64,000 nt of DNA from AWTP1-13 sp963832445. Lineage in GTDB: Bacteria > Pseudomonadota > Alphaproteobacteria > Rhizobiales > Hyphomicrobiaceae. The notes beneath the pieces are model-generated. The model saw nothing but the letters and a program-made list of their open reading frames with translations, made no database searches and was not told where the DNA came from. Position numbers and translations under genes: made by a program. Shown here one piece after another: positions 8,003 to 15,235 of the stretch. Numbering within the stretch: position 1 is the first letter of the stretch; every line of letters starts with the position of its first letter. The DNA is taken from the NCBI GenBank assembly GCA_963832445.1, contig CAWHUM010000014.1, positions 310,001 to 374,000 of the forward strand. Direction: 5' to 3'.

Positions 8003-9418
8003 TCAGACGAACTTCCGCACGTCCACGAAGTGGCCCGCAATCGCCGCTGCTGCCGCCATGGCCGGCGAGACCAGGTGGGTGCGGCCGAAGCGGCCCTGGC
8101 GGCCCTCGAAGTTGCGGTTGCTGGTGGAGGCGCAGCGCTCACGCGGCTTGAGCTGGTCGGGGTTCATGCCGAGGCACATGGAGCAGCCGGCCTCGCGCCA
8201 GTCGAAGCCCGCATCCTTGAGGATCTTGTCGAGGCCCTCGGCCTCCGCCTGCTCCTTCACCAGGCCCGAGCCCGGCACGATCATGGCGTAGACGCCGGCG
8301 TTGACCTTCTTGCCCTCGGCGATGCGCGCCACCGCGCGCAGGTCCTCGATGCGGCCGTTGGTGCAGGAGCCGATGAAGACGCGGTCGAGCTTGATGTCGG
8401 TCATCTTGGTGCCGGGGGTAAGCCCCATGTAGGCGAGAGCGCGCTGCATGGAGGCGCGCTTGCCCTCGTCGGCGACCTTCTCGGGATCGGGCACACTGCC
8501 CTCGATCGACACCACGTCCTCGGGCGAGGTACCCCACGTCACGATAGGCGGCAGCCGGGCGGCGTCGAGCTTCACCTCGCGATCGAAGATTGCGCCCTCG
8601 TCTGAGCGCAGCGTCTCCCAATACTTCATCGCCATGTCCCAGGCGGCGCCCTTTGGCGCCTTGGGCCGGCCCTTGATGTAGGCGTAGGTCTTCTCGTCGG
8701 GCGCGACCATGCCGGCCCGCGCGCCGCCCTCGATCGACATGTTGCACACCGTCATGCGGCCCTCCATGGAGAGGGCGCGAATGGCCTCGCCCGCATACTC
8801 GATGACATGGCCAGTGCCGCCGGCAGTGCCGATCTCGCCGATAATCGAAAGGATGATGTCCTTGGCAGTCACACCGTCCGGCAGTTTGCCGTCGACGGTG
8901 ACGCGCATGTTCTTGGCCTTCTTCTGGGTGAGCGTCTGCGTCGCCAGCACGTGCTCCACTTCGCTCGTGCCTATCCCCATGGCCAGAGCACCGAAGGCGC
9001 CATGGGTGGAGGTGTGGCTGTCGCCGCAAACGATGGTGGTGCCAGGCAGCGTGAAGCCCTGCTCGGGCCCGATGACGTGCACGATGCCCTGCCGCACGTC
9101 GAGCTCGTTGTAGTACTCGATGCCGAATTCCTTGGCGTTCTGCGCCAGGGTCTCGACCTGGATGCGGCTCTCCTCGTCCTTGATGCCCAGGTGGCGGTCG
9201 GGGCTGGTGGCGATGTTGTGGTCGACCACGGCCAGCGTCTTCTCGGGCGCCCTGACCTTGCGCCCAGCCAGCTTGAGGCCCTCGAACGCCTGGGGGCTCG
9301 TCACCTCGTGCACGAGGTGACGGTCGATATAGAGAATGCAAGTGCCGTCGGGCAGGCGGGTGACGACATGGTCGTCGAAGATCTTGTCGTAGAGCGTTCT
9401 TGGCGCCGATTGGGGCAT
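8003..9418 (-). CDS. leuC: 3-isopropylmalate dehydratase large subunit
   Basis: 471 residues, normal for LeuC. Hydratase with a [4Fe-4S] cluster in leucine synthesis. Signatures include YIDRHLVHEVTSPQAFEGL at the start, VCGDSHTSTHGAFGALAMGIGTSEVEHV, and cluster cysteines in GSCTNGRIEDLR and the CSMCLGMN motif. A TTTTTTT-ending hairpin sits 77 bases upstream (see 9495-9520), so expression may be terminated or attenuated there. leuD is 3.5 kb downstream on the same strand. Confidence 0.97.
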   Translation of the reverse strand: MPQSAPRTLYDKIFDDHVVTRLPDGTCILYIDRHLVHEVTSPQAFEGLKLAGRKVRAPEKTLAVVDHNIATSPDRHLGIKDEESRIQVETLAQNAKEFGIEYYNELDVRQGIVHVIGPEQGFTLPGTTIVCGDSHTSTHGAFGALAMGIGTSEVEHVLATQTLTQKKAKNMRVTVDGKLPDGVTAKDIILSIIGEIGTAGGTGHVIEYAGEAIRALSMEGRMTVCNMSIEGGARAGMVAPDEKTYAYIKGRPKAPKGAAWDMAMKYWETLRSDEGAIFDREVKLDAARLPPIVTWGTSPEDVVSIEGSVPDPEKVADEGKRASMQRALAYMGLTPGTKMTDIKLDRVFIGSCTNGRIEDLRAVARIAEGKKVNAGVYAMIVPGSGLVKEQAEAEGLDKILKDAGFDWREAGCSMCLGMNPDQLKPRERCASTSNRNFEGRQGRFGRTHLVSPAMAAAAAIAGHFVDVRKFV

Positions 9419-9494
9419 TGCACGCAGTCCTTGTCCGGGCGATAGGCGTCTCTGATACCGTGACGGAGGGCCGACAGCAAATCGTCGGTAAGCG

Positions 9495-9520
9495 AAAAAA
9501 AGCCGGGCGCGAGGCCCGGC
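9495..9520 (-). terminator. rho-independent terminator (LysR/trxB 3' end or leuC attenuator)
   Basis: On the minus strand: GCCGGGC, loop CTCGC, GCCCGGC, then seven T. It lies 180 bases after the LysR stop and 77 before the leuC ATG. The simple reading is the end of the trxB-LysR transcript; an attenuator in a long leuC leader is the alternative. Confidence 0.8.
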
Positions 9521-9536
9521 ACTTTCAGTCGTCCGA

Positions 9537-9590
9537 CCGCTCTTTTTTGAGAGCGGCTGAAGGCATCCAAGGGAGGGTACCAGCCTTCAG
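9537..9590 (-). promoter_or_regulatory. two stacked hairpins upstream of the leuC terminator
   Basis: Stem one pairs 9557-9564 with 9583-9590 (CTGAAGGC/GCCTTCAG). Stem two pairs 9537-9543 with 9550-9556 (CCGCTCT/AGAGCGG) around a six-base loop. They abut each other and precede the terminator on the minus strand, as in leader RNAs. No leucine-rich leader peptide is visible, so control by tRNA-charging attenuation is not supported. Confidence 0.4.
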
Positions 9591-9700
9591 TAGCTGTCCG
9601 TCACAGCCGCTTAAATGTCATCGCGACAACTGGGCTTGGGTAGTGGGGCACCCGCAAGCGAGCCATGCTTGAGTGCATGGCTTGTTGGGCCGAGCCATGC

Positions 9701-10592
9701 TCAAAATTTCCACTGACGCGCCTTGGCGATCAGGAAATCGCGGAAAACCTGCACCTTCTTGGCGCTCTTCAGCTCTTCGGGATATGCAAAGAACACAGGC
9801 AGCGTCGGCAGCTTGGCTTCCTCCAGCACCGGCACCAACTCGCTCTCGTCGCCGGTCAGGTAGTCGGGAATGAGCCCGACGCCGATACCGGCCTGGATCG
9901 CGTACTTCATCGCCAGCACGCTGTTGGCCGCGAACGCCGGCTTGCGCGGCGGCCTGCCATCAAGCCCTGCAATCTCCAGCCAACGGATTGCACTCAGATG
10001 CGGGGCCGGCGTGCCGCTGTAGGATATGATGGGATGATCGTCCAGGTCGTCGATGGTGCGCGGCGCGCCGTTGCGGCGGATGTATTGCGCCGAGGCGTAG
10101 GCGTGCATCTTCATCGTGAACAGAGGCCGCCTGATGAGGTCGCCCTGTTGCGGCTCGCTGGTCCAGATCGCCACGTCGGCTGCGCGCATGGCGATGGCGA
10201 TCTGTTCGTCGCTCAGCACCAGCTCGATGCGAATATCAGGATACAGTTCGAAGAACTCGCGCAGGCGCTGTGTGATCCAGACCGTGCCCAGGCCGATCGG
10301 CGCGGTTACCCTGAGATCGCCCGAAGGCTTGGTGGTGGTGTCGGTGAGCAAGGTCTCCGCCGTCGACAGCTTGCCCATGATCTCGCTGGCGGTCGAGAAC
10401 AGCATCTCGCCCTGCTCGGTGAGAACGAGCCCGCGCGCATGCCGGTGGAACAGCGATATCTTGAGCTCCTTCTCCAGCGCAGAGACCTGCCGGCTCACGG
10501 CCGACTCGACTCATGCGCAAGGCTTCACCCGCGTGGGTGAAGCTGCCGGCCTCGGCGGCGGCATGAAAGATGCGAAGCTTGTCCCAGTCCAT
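9701..10592 (-). CDS. LysR-family transcriptional regulator, one frameshift
   Basis: The protein starts MDWDKLRIFHAAAEAGSFTH at 10592 and runs through the winged helix-turn-helix; near 10501-10511 one extra base moves the rest (SRQVSALEKELKISLFHRH onward) into the next frame. The remaining 265 codons contain the effector-binding domain (GTVWITQRLREFFELYPDIR, AANSVLAMKYAIQAGIGVGLIP). Corrected length is about 296 residues, normal for LysR. It lies 46 bases downstream of trxB on the same strand. The single extra base in the recognition helix is more likely a read error than a true mutation, since both halves are well preserved. Confidence 0.85.
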
Positions 10593-10638
10593 GGATGGTT
10601 CTTGTGACGGACAGTCAAAAACGACCGTTCTAATACCC

Positions 10639-11604
10639 CTATTCGGCCGCCTTTGCGAGATTTTCCAGGCTGGCAAGGTAACGTTCTGCCTCCAGGGCGG
10701 CCATGCAGCCCATGCCGGCGGCGGTCACGGCCTGGCGAAACACTTCGTCCTTGACATCGCCGGCGGCGAACACCCCTGGGATCGAAGTTCGCGTCGAATC
10801 GGGCTCCGTGATCAGATAGCCGGACGGCTTGCTGTCCAACTGGCCCTTGAACAGCTCGGTAGCCGGCTGGTGGCCGATAGCTATGAACACACCCTCGGCA
10901 TCACGCGTAAAGGTCTCTCCGGTCGTCACATCGCGCAGCGTGACGCCCGTTACCGCTTTTGGATCTTCCGTACCCGACACCTTCTCGAGCACAGAGTTCC
11001 AGACCACCTCGATCTTGGGGTTCTTGAACAACCGCTCCTGCATGATCTTCTCGGCACGGAACGCATCGCGCCGATGCACGATCGTGACCTTGCTCGCGAA
11101 GTTGGTCAGGAACAATGCCTCCTCGACCGCGGTGTTGCCGCCGCCCACCACCACGACCCGCTTGCCCTTGTAGAAGAAGCCATCGCAGGTGGCGCATGCC
11201 GACACACCGTGGCCCTTGAACTTCTCCTCGGAAGCGAGGCCCAGCCAGCGGGCCTGAGCGCCGGTTGCTATGATTAGGGCATCGCAGGTGTAGGTGTCAC
11301 CCAAGTCGCCCTCGAGCCGGAACGGTCGCCGGGCGAGGTCTACCCTGACGATATGGTCCATGATGAACTCGGTGCCGACGTGCTCGGCCTGAGCCCGCAT
11401 TTGCTCCATCAGCCAGGGGCCCTGCACGACCTCCGCGAACCCCGGGTAGTTCTCGACGTCGGTGGTGATCGTCATCTGTCCGCCGGGCTGATTGCCCTGA
11501 ATGACGGTCGGCTTGAGCATTGCACGAGCCGCATAGATAGCAGCCGTGTAGCCAGCAGGACCCGAGCCCAGGATGATGACCTTGCGATGCTTGTTCTGGA
11601 TCAT
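10639..11604 (-). CDS. trxB: thioredoxin-disulfide reductase
   Basis: NADPH-dependent flavoenzyme that reduces thioredoxin. FAD fold VIILGSGPAGYTAAIYAARA at the N-terminus, redox-active CATC in SACATCDGFFYKG, NADPH fold VVVVGGGNTAVEEALFLTNF, and the C-terminal FAD motif GVFAAGDVKDEVFRQAVTAA. The ATG at 11604 gives 321 residues, the family size; the frame extends 30 codons upstream without family resemblance. Likely co-transcribed with the LysR gene that follows. Confidence 0.95.
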   Translation of the reverse strand: MIQNKHRKVIILGSGPAGYTAAIYAARAMLKPTVIQGNQPGGQMTITTDVENYPGFAEVVQGPWLMEQMRAQAEHVGTEFIMDHIVRVDLARRPFRLEGDLGDTYTCDALIIATGAQARWLGLASEEKFKGHGVSACATCDGFFYKGKRVVVVGGGNTAVEEALFLTNFASKVTIVHRRDAFRAEKIMQERLFKNPKIEVVWNSVLEKVSGTEDPKAVTGVTLRDVTTGETFTRDAEGVFIAIGHQPATELFKGQLDSKPSGYLITEPDSTRTSIPGVFAAGDVKDEVFRQAVTAAGMGCMAALEAERYLASLENLAKAAE

Positions 11605-11713
11605 TTGTGAGAGCTTAGGCGGCGGCGAGCGGTGGGAACGAACCCCGAACCAAGATATGGGAAGCCTATAAAGCCCCGGCAATGCGGCGGTCAACCTGTT
11701 TACCCAGCGCCCT

Positions 11714-12458
11714 TCACAGCAGCTTGAGGCCCTTCATGCTGGCGTGACCCTGCTTTCCCACAATGATGTGGTCGTGGACCACCACCCCCAGTGGCTTTGC
11801 GGCCTCAACAATCTGCCGGGTCATACCGATGTCGGCCCGGGAGGGAGTGGGGTCGCCCGAAGGGTGATTGTGGACCAGAATGATGGCGCTGGCAGAGAGT
11901 TCCAGCGCCCTTTTCACCACTTCTCGCACATATACGGGCGTGTGGTCGACGGTGCCCTCTTGCTGCACTTCGTCCGCAATAAGCCGAATTCTTCTTGTCC
12001 AGGAACAAGATACGGAACTGCTCTCGCGCCTCGAAACCCATGGCGGCCCGGCAGTAGTCGAGCACGGCGGTCCACGAGGCCAGAACGGGGCGCTGCATGA
12101 TCCCCCCCTGCATCAGCCGCAGGGCGCCGGCGCGGACGAGCTTGAGCTGGAGGACGGCGGCATCGCCCACGCCCTTGACCTCCTTGAGCCGCTCCGGCGG
12201 GGCATTGACCACCTCGGCGAAGGAGCCAAAGCGCGCCAGCAGTCGCTTGGCCAGAGGCTTGGTATCCCGGCGGGGGATGGCGCTGAACAGCACCAGCTCG
12301 AGCAGCTCGTAGTCGGGCAGCGCCTCCGCCCCGCCGCTGGCAAAGCGATCCCTGAGGCGTTGGCGGTGACCTGTGCGCTGGTCCTCTTCGGGCAGCAGCG
12401 ATCCTTGCGCGGGGAGGACGCTAGAGCTCCGGTCCTTCAGCCCCCCGACCATGTGCAT
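11714..12458 (-). CDS. radC: RadC-like JAB domain protein, one frameshift
   Basis: N-terminal helix-hairpin-helix region (PDYELLELVLFSAIPRRDTKPLAKRL, VKGVGDAAVLQLK) and C-terminal JAMM metal site HNHPSGDPTPSRAD. The frame changes after LDKKN at about 11987-11990, where one extra T separates it from RLIADEVQQEGT; with it removed the protein is a normal-length RadC of about 247 residues. The biochemical role of RadC is unsettled in the family. The start is ATG at 12458 or 12452, 20-26 bases after the map stop, so it is probably co-transcribed with map. Confidence 0.88.
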
Positions 12459-12477
12459 ACCCGGGGTCAACCGCTGT

Positions 12478-13302
12478 TCAGGCCAGCTGATAGGATGGCC
12501 GCGGCAGGCCGCCAGGCGAGCGGGTGAACACCTCGCAACCCGCTTCCGTAACGCCGACCGTATGCTCGAACTGCGCCGAGAGCTCGCGATCGCGCGTGAC
12601 CGCCGTCCAGCCGTCGGTCAGGATCTTCACATGCGACTTGCCGAGGTTGATCATCGGCTCGATGGTGAAGAACATTCCGGGCTCGAGCACCACGCCGTCG
12701 CCGGGCTCGCCATAGTGCAGAATATTGGGCCTATCGTGGAAGACGCGGCCTAGGCCATGGCCGCAGAAGTCGCGTACCACGCTGCATCGCTCGCCCTCGG
12801 CGTACTTCTGGATCGCCGCACCGATGTGCCCAGTGGTGTGGCCAGGCTTGACCACCGCAATCCCACGCATCAGCGCATCGTAGGTGACATCGATCAGCCG
12901 TTCGGCGCGCCGCGAGATTTGGCCCACCGCGTACATGCGGCTGGTGTCGCCGTGCCAGCCCTCGAGAATGAGCGTCACGTCGATATTGACGATATCGCCC
13001 TCTTTCAAGGGCTTCGCGTTGGGAATGCCATGGCAAACCACGTGGTTGATAGACGTGCAGATGGCCTTCGGGAAACCCCGGTAGTTGAGGGGAGCGGGGA
13101 TCGCGCCATGGGCCAGCGCGAACTCGACGACCAGATCGTCGAGATGTTCGGTGGCGACGCCGGGCTTCACGTGCTCGACCAGCATGTCGAGCGCCCGCGC
13201 AGCCAGCTGGCCGGCCTTGCGCATGCCTTCGAAGGCATCCGGCCCGTGCAGCTTGATTTTGGTCTCGCGCGCCGGAGCACGCGAAACGTCCAGATTGGCC
13301 AT
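12478..13302 (-). CDS. map: type I methionine aminopeptidase
   Basis: Removes the initiator methionine from nascent proteins with a two-metal centre. About 274 residues. Metal ligands are seen in the expected order: Asp of NIDVTLILEGWHGD(T), second Asp of GDTSRMY, His of CGHGLG, Glu of FFTIEPMI and Glu of QFEHTVGVTE. The ATG at 13302 directly follows GGAAAAG; a frame extension of 71 codons upstream crosses AT-rich non-coding DNA and is rejected. radC follows at about 20 bases. Confidence 0.96.
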   Translation of the reverse strand: MANLDVSRAPARETKIKLHGPDAFEGMRKAGQLAARALDMLVEHVKPGVATEHLDDLVVEFALAHGAIPAPLNYRGFPKAICTSINHVVCHGIPNAKPLKEGDIVNIDVTLILEGWHGDTSRMYAVGQISRRAERLIDVTYDALMRGIAVVKPGHTTGHIGAAIQKYAEGERCSVVRDFCGHGLGRVFHDRPNILHYGEPGDGVVLEPGMFFTIEPMINLGKSHVKILTDGWTAVTRDRELSAQFEHTVGVTEAGCEVFTRSPGGLPRPSYQLA

Positions 13303-13652
13303 TGTGCTTTTCCGACTGATCAGCCCGTCATTCGTCTCGGCTTCAGCCGTAAATGTAGAGCAATTGTGCGTTCGCGCAACTTTGTTGCGATGACGCAGGC
13401 GCAGGCGCCCGCACGCTGCGCGCGTCAGCAGCGCGCTGTGCCGGACGTGTTTGAGTTTGTCGTGGATCGCACGGGCAGTGATTAGAAACATCCTGTAGCG
13501 TTTTGTGATTATCACTATGGTGCGAAGATGAAAGCAAGACTACGCAATTAATACCGGTTTAATATTTGTCTCACACTTTGACGCGTCGCAAGTCCTTGTG
13601 ATTCGTGCGTTTTGGGCAATGACTAAACTGGGAAAGAGAAAGAGAGAAAGCA
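13303..13652. other. AT-rich divergent intergenic region
   Basis: 350 bases between divergent map and the first micro-gene. The part 13500-13620 is markedly more AT-rich than anything nearby (for example aattaataccggtttaat), as expected for promoters and leaders. A polypurine tract (gaaagagaaagagagaaag) precedes the micro-gene ATG. I see no further gene or RNA. Confidence 0.5.
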
Positions 13653-13799
13653 ATGGCAAGGATTATGAAGAAGAAGGCGAAGCCCGCCCGCAAGGCGAAG
13701 GCCAAGCGTACCGTGCGTGCAGTTAGCGCCCGTCGCAAGACGAAGCGCGCCCGCCCGGCCGCTCGCAAAGCCAAGGCTCGCCGTCGCCGCGCCGCCTAA
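13653..13799 (+). CDS. tiny Lys/Arg-rich histone-like protein (48 aa)
   Basis: 48 residues, about half Lys or Arg and most of the rest Ala: MARIMKKKAKPARKAKAKR, then basic AxR/AxK repeats ending ARRRRAA. The composition matches histone H1-like C-terminal tails, so binding to nucleic acid is a reasonable inference. A polypurine tract serves as ribosome site before the ATG. It is followed 27 bases later by a strong terminator, which argues for a genuine single-gene unit. A shorter paralogue follows at 14123. Confidence 0.75.
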   Translation: MARIMKKKAKPARKAKAKRTVRAVSARRKTKRARPAARKAKARRRRAA

Positions 13800-13825
13800 G
13801 CTGGCGGACACTTGTTCGGCAACAA

Positions 13826-13871
13826 GCTCGGCCGGATCGCCGCTGGTGCGGTGTCCGGCCGAAGCTTTTTT
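13826..13871 (+). terminator. rho-independent terminator of the 48-aa gene
   Basis: GCTCGGCCGGA (13826-13836) pairs with TCCGGCCGAAGC (13854-13865, one bulged A), followed by six T. Confidence 0.85.
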
Positions 13872-14040
13872 GGGAACCTCGTGCAATCGGCCGGCGAGTA
13901 GAATTGAGATCGGCCCGGATGAATTCTGTGCGCACCCCGCGCGCAAGGGTCGCCAAGCGCAGGAAAACTCGCAGATTTGTGGACTCGTCGCCACACTCGC
14001 TCAGCAAACTGCGCATTTCGCGACACCAATTATCCGTTAG

Positions 14041-14130
14041 ATGTCAACAAAATACGAGCGCTTGCTCATGATGCATTTGTTCGAACTGATTCGAACAAGA
14101 GAGAGATATAGAGGGACATACGATGGCTAA
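14041..14130 (+). CDS. possible 29-aa leader peptide overlapping the 30-aa gene
   Basis: ATG at 14041 opens a 29-codon frame (MSTKYERLLMMHLFELIRTR, then ERYRGTYDG) whose stop at 14128 lies eight bases inside the next micro-gene, in another frame. It could be a translated leader coupled to that gene. No clear Shine-Dalgarno precedes it, and it contains the dyad at 14077-14098, so the peptide may be accidental. Confidence 0.25.
   Translation: MSTKYERLLMMHLFELIRTRERYRGTYDG
14077..14098. promoter_or_regulatory. perfect 22-bp dyad, candidate operator
   Basis: TTGTTCGAA, spacer CTGA, TTCGAACAA: nine perfect base pairs each side with a 4-base spacer, 24 bases before the ATG of the 30-aa basic protein. 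The size and symmetry fit a dimeric repressor site; an RNA stem-loop is the alternative. No regulator gene lies beside it. Confidence 0.55.
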
Positions 14131-14215
14131 GGCAGCAATGAAGAAGAAGGCGGCGAAGAAGAAGCCGATGAAGAAGGTCGCTTCCAAGAAGCGCGCTGCG
14201 AAGCGCCGCCGCTAA
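14123..14215 (+). CDS. tiny Lys/Arg-rich histone-like protein (30 aa)
   Basis: 30 residues, 17 of them Lys or Arg: MAKAAMKKKAAKKKPMKKVA then SKKRAAKRRR. It shares the pattern Met-Ala-basic-x(1-2)-Met-Lys-Lys-Lys-Ala with the 48-residue neighbour, so the two are probably paralogues. GAGGGA sits seven bases before the ATG. A terminator follows at 14300. A role in compacting nucleic acid or in ribosome/RNA binding is inference from composition. Confidence 0.72.
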   Translation: MAKAAMKKKAAKKKPMKKVASKKRAAKRRR

Positions 14216-14299
14216 TCGGCATGATGGTCTGGCGCCGGCCCCGGCTGGGCACCAGGGCAGAGCAGCGGACCATCATCCGATAGCAGTCTTCTGACGGCG

Positions 14300-14338
14300 A
14301 GGCCGGAGACCGCGATTGCGTCTCCGGCCTTGTCTTTT
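14300..14338 (+). terminator. rho-independent terminator after the 30-aa gene
   Basis: GGCCGGAGAC (14301-14310) pairs with GTCTCCGGCC (14320-14329), then TTGTCTTTT. It separates the micro-genes from convergent sdhB. Confidence 0.85.
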
Positions 14339-14364
14339 GCAGCTGCGGCAGCGCCCTGGCTCGA

Positions 14365-15144
14365 TCAAAGCCGCCGTTCGACCATCAGTTTTTTGATTTC
14401 GGCAATTGCCTTGGCCGGATTTAGGCCTTTAGGACATGCCTTGGCGCAATTCATGATCGTGTGGCAGCGGTAAAGGCGGAAGGGGTCTTCCAAGTTGTCC
14501 AAACGCTCGCCGGCCGCCTCGTCGCGGCTGTCGCTTAACCAGCGATAGGCCTGCAGCAAAACGGCAGGCCCCAAATAGCGGTCGTCGTTCCACCAATAGC
14601 TGGGGCAGGAGGTGGAGCAGCACGCACAGAGAATGCACTCGTAGAGGCCGTCGAGCTTGTTGCGCTCCTCGACGTTCTGCCGTCGCTCATGCGGGGGCGT
14701 CGCCGTGGCGGTCTTGAGCCACGGCTCGACCGACTGCAACTGAGCGTAGAAATTGGTGAGGTCCGGCACCAGGTCTTTCACCACACGCAAGTGCGGCAAC
14801 GGATAGATCGCCACCCGCCCTTTCACCTCATCGAGCCCAATGAGGCAGGCTAGTCCGTTGGTCCCGTCGATGTTCATTGAGCAGGACCCGCAGATGCCCT
14901 CGCGGCAGGAGCGGCGGAAGGTGAGGGTGGGATCGATCTCGTTCTTGATCTTGATCAGGGCGTCGAGAACCATGGGCCCGCAGGTAGCTCGCTCGACCCA
15001 GTAGGTGTCCATGCGCGGGTTCTGCCCGTCGTCCGGGTTCCACCGATAGATGCGCAACTCGTGCCAGCCACGCCGCGACTGCGGCTTGTTCCAAGTCTTG
15101 CCTGTCTTGATGCGGGAGTTGCGGGGCAGCGTCAGTTCAACCAT
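14365..15144 (-). CDS. sdhB: succinate dehydrogenase iron-sulfur subunit
   Basis: 259 residues. Carries the [2Fe-2S] site SCREGICGSCSMNIDG and the [4Fe-4S]/[3Fe-4S] sites CILCACCSTSCP and CHTIMNCAKACPKGLNP, all complete. Transfers electrons from SdhA to the quinone-binding membrane anchor. The ATG at 15144 is at the usual family start. The upstream neighbour is a carbamoyltransferase, so sdhB stands apart from sdhCDA, which are not in the window; normally the four are contiguous. Confidence 0.96.
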   Translation of the reverse strand: MVELTLPRNSRIKTGKTWNKPQSRRGWHELRIYRWNPDDGQNPRMDTYWVERATCGPMVLDALIKIKNEIDPTLTFRRSCREGICGSCSMNIDGTNGLACLIGLDEVKGRVAIYPLPHLRVVKDLVPDLTNFYAQLQSVEPWLKTATATPPHERRQNVEERNKLDGLYECILCACCSTSCPSYWWNDDRYLGPAVLLQAYRWLSDSRDEAAGERLDNLEDPFRLYRCHTIMNCAKACPKGLNPAKAIAEIKKLMVERRL

Positions 15145-15235
15145 GCGCGGGCGCCTTCGATCATGCCGTGCAGCGCACTCTTGTCTGTCGCGGCAGGGCG
15201 TGTCAACGGACGCGGGGCCGCGGGTGGGGATGCGG

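Noticed and set aside
13540..13570. Near-palindrome ATTAATACCGGTTTAAT upstream of the first micro-gene
   Set aside because: Symmetry is off by one base and part of an AT-rich tract; not enough to call an operator.
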